Assembly: GCA_947474445.1 (NCBI GenBank)
Contig: CANJJY010000253.1
Coordinates: forward strand, 1-6,748
Source: Oligoflexaceae bacterium
Lineage (GTDB): Bacteria > Bdellovibrionota_B > Oligoflexia > Oligoflexales > Oligoflexaceae
Length of the DNA: 6,748 nucleotides
Direction: 5' to 3'
The notes under the pieces are model-generated. The model had not been told where the DNA came from, did no database searches, and saw nothing but the letters and a program-made list of their open reading frames with translations. Below are positions 5,693 through 6,748 of this stretch, piece by piece (the stretch's first letter is position 1; each line of letters opens with the position of its first letter). A program made the position numbers and the translations under genes.

Positions 5693-6748
5693 CTATCTCC
5701 CGTCCCAGTCTTTTCCCATGAGCGAAAGAGAGATTTGTCCTCGAAACCGGTTCTTACTCGCATAGACCAGAAATCTAGCGTTCTTGCGCTTTTCAAGGTC
5801 GTCCCACACTTCGTTAAAGAAGTTGATTTTTTGAGGTCGGCCTAGTTCCGTCATAATCTCGACCTGCGTGTGTTTGGCTTCTCCTGTGTTTTTGTCGCGG
5901 AGAAAGCGTACGCTTTGGATATCAGCCTCCACACAGAAGAGCGGCTCTTCAAAACCCATCCCGAATGGTTTGAGTTGCTCGAGATTCAGCGCGAGTTCTA
6001 AAGTCAAAAGACGCGAAGGTAAAGGCATATCGTAGGAAACCCGACTTTGCCATAACTCCGGCTGTTGCCTCATGACCTGATGCCCGTAATTGATCAGAGC
6101 TTGCCGTATTTCAGATTCTCGCTCGAGCCGAAAGGTAAATCCGCCAGCCGCACGGTGACCGCCGAATTTCTCGAAAAGCGCGCCGGCCGCTACCATGGCT
6201 TCCGTGACATCGAAGCCAGGAATCGAACGAGCCGATCCCTTGCACATTTTTTCCTGTCGTTCAAAGAGCCAGGTCGGTCGCCAAAACTGTTCCGATATCT
6301 TGCTCGCGGCAATACCGACTACACCAGTATGCCAAGTCTCAGAGCCTAAAAATAAAATTGGATCATCTTGGTAAGAGAGAGCGATGCGCTGCGCATCTTT
6401 CACGATCCTCGTCTGAATTTGTTTGCGTTCCTCATTACAAACGCCCATGAAGTGAACTAAAGGCTCTGGGTCATCATGGATAAAAGCTTTGATCACTTCC
6501 CGTGCGTGCCTCAAACGTCCCACAGCGTTGATACGCGGCCCTATGCGGAATCCGACATCCTTTTCATCGAGTCCTTCTTCAAGAGCACAGGCTTCACGCA
6601 ATCGCTTCAGAATGGGCTTTTGACTTTTCAAGAGGGCTCTCACCCCCATATTGGCCAAGCGATGATTGACGCCATTCAAGGGAACTACGTCGCATATCGT
6701 CGCCATTCCAACGAGACCCAAAATATCGTTCCATACGGCGGCTGGCAC
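5693..6748 (-). CDS. recJ: Single-stranded-DNA-specific exonuclease RecJ, C-terminal part
   Basis: The last 351 codons of RecJ, a cytoplasmic 5'-3' exonuclease acting on single-stranded DNA in recombination, mismatch and base excision repair. Numbering from the window edge: ATICDVVPL at about 16-24 is the last DHH-domain motif, with the metal-site Asp. The linker and core motif GPRINAVGRL follows near 69-78, then WHTGVVGIAASKI near 138-150, the DHHA1 motifs KGSARSIPGFDVTEAM and GGHRAAGGF, and the C-terminal OB-fold segment with LKPFGMGFEEPLF. The gene enters from the right edge: the first visible codon GTG is an internal Val, not a start. About 200 residues holding the DHD and DHH catalytic motifs are outside the window, going by the usual 560-580 residue length. 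It ends in TAG and a hairpin, and has no functional tie to the genes that follow. No frameshift or lost motif is seen. Confidence 0.95.
   Translation of the reverse strand: MPAAVWNDILGLVGMATICDVVPLNGVNHRLANMGVRALLKSQKPILKRLREACALEEGLDEKDVGFRIGPRINAVGRLRHAREVIKAFIHDDPEPLVHFMGVCNEERKQIQTRIVKDAQRIALSYQDDPILFLGSETWHTGVVGIAASKISEQFWRPTWLFERQEKMCKGSARSIPGFDVTEAMVAAGALFEKFGGHRAAGGFTFRLERESEIRQALINYGHQVMRQQPELWQSRVSYDMPLPSRLLTLELALNLEQLKPFGMGFEEPLFCVEADIQSVRFLRDKNTGEAKHTQVEIMTELGRPQKINFFNEVWDDLEKRKNARFLVYASKNRFRGQISLSLMGKDWDGR

Noticed and set aside
6746..6748. GTG at the right edge as the recJ start
   Set aside because: It falls inside the RecJ DHH domain, just before ATICDVVPL; the catalytic DHD/DHH motifs should precede it, so the gene is cut by the window edge.
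5693..6748. RecJ as part of a defence or mobile island with the downstream genes
   Set aside because: It has its own terminator, looks like an ordinary housekeeping copy, and no nuclease, toxin, integrase or repeat accompanies it.

Overview
All supported genes lie on the minus strand, so the window reads right to left. The base composition is roughly balanced. The genes encode envelope proteins typical of a Gram-negative bacterium: secreted proteins, a lipoprotein, a Tat substrate, and two predicted outer-membrane proteins, one with a C-terminal Phe. The pairing of a planctomycete-type cytochrome/PSD-domain protein with a DUF1501 protein is best known from Planctomycetes and some deltaproteobacterial or Bdellovibrionota-like lineages. 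An Oligoflexia/Bdellovibrionota-type organism is my guess from gene style, not a demonstrated assignment.

Layout, in transcription order: (1) 6748-5693, the C-terminal 351 codons of RecJ, followed by a likely intrinsic terminator at about 5651-5676. (2) 5601-4531, an unassigned outer-membrane-type protein with a signal peptide and terminal Phe. (3) A 120-base gap (4411-4530) with a TTTTGC/GCAAAA dyad and a plausible promoter. (4) 4410-3700, a predicted lipoprotein of 236 residues. (5) 3703-2054, a secreted protein with two CXXCH haem motifs and PSD-type domains. (6) 2057-675, a Tat-exported DUF1501 protein. (7) 640 to the left edge, the first 213 codons of a second outer-membrane-type protein, starting with GTG.

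Genes 4, 5 and 6 are joined by two ATGA stop/start overlaps, and gene 7 follows after 34 bases, so 4-7 look like one operon. The products would be an anchored lipoprotein, a periplasmic dihaem protein, a folded periplasmic alkaline-phosphatase-superfamily protein and an outer-membrane barrel. Together these suggest an undescribed redox or export complex spanning the periplasm; its substrate cannot be read from the sequence. The most unusual point is the domain order of the dihaem protein: a PSCyt2/DUF1549-like N-terminus, then DUF1592/DUF1588/DUF1585-like segments, and a PSCyt1-like haem domain at the C-terminus instead of the usual N-terminus.

No stretch over 300 bases lacks a gene. I see no tRNA, rRNA, CRISPR array, insertion sequence or attachment site.
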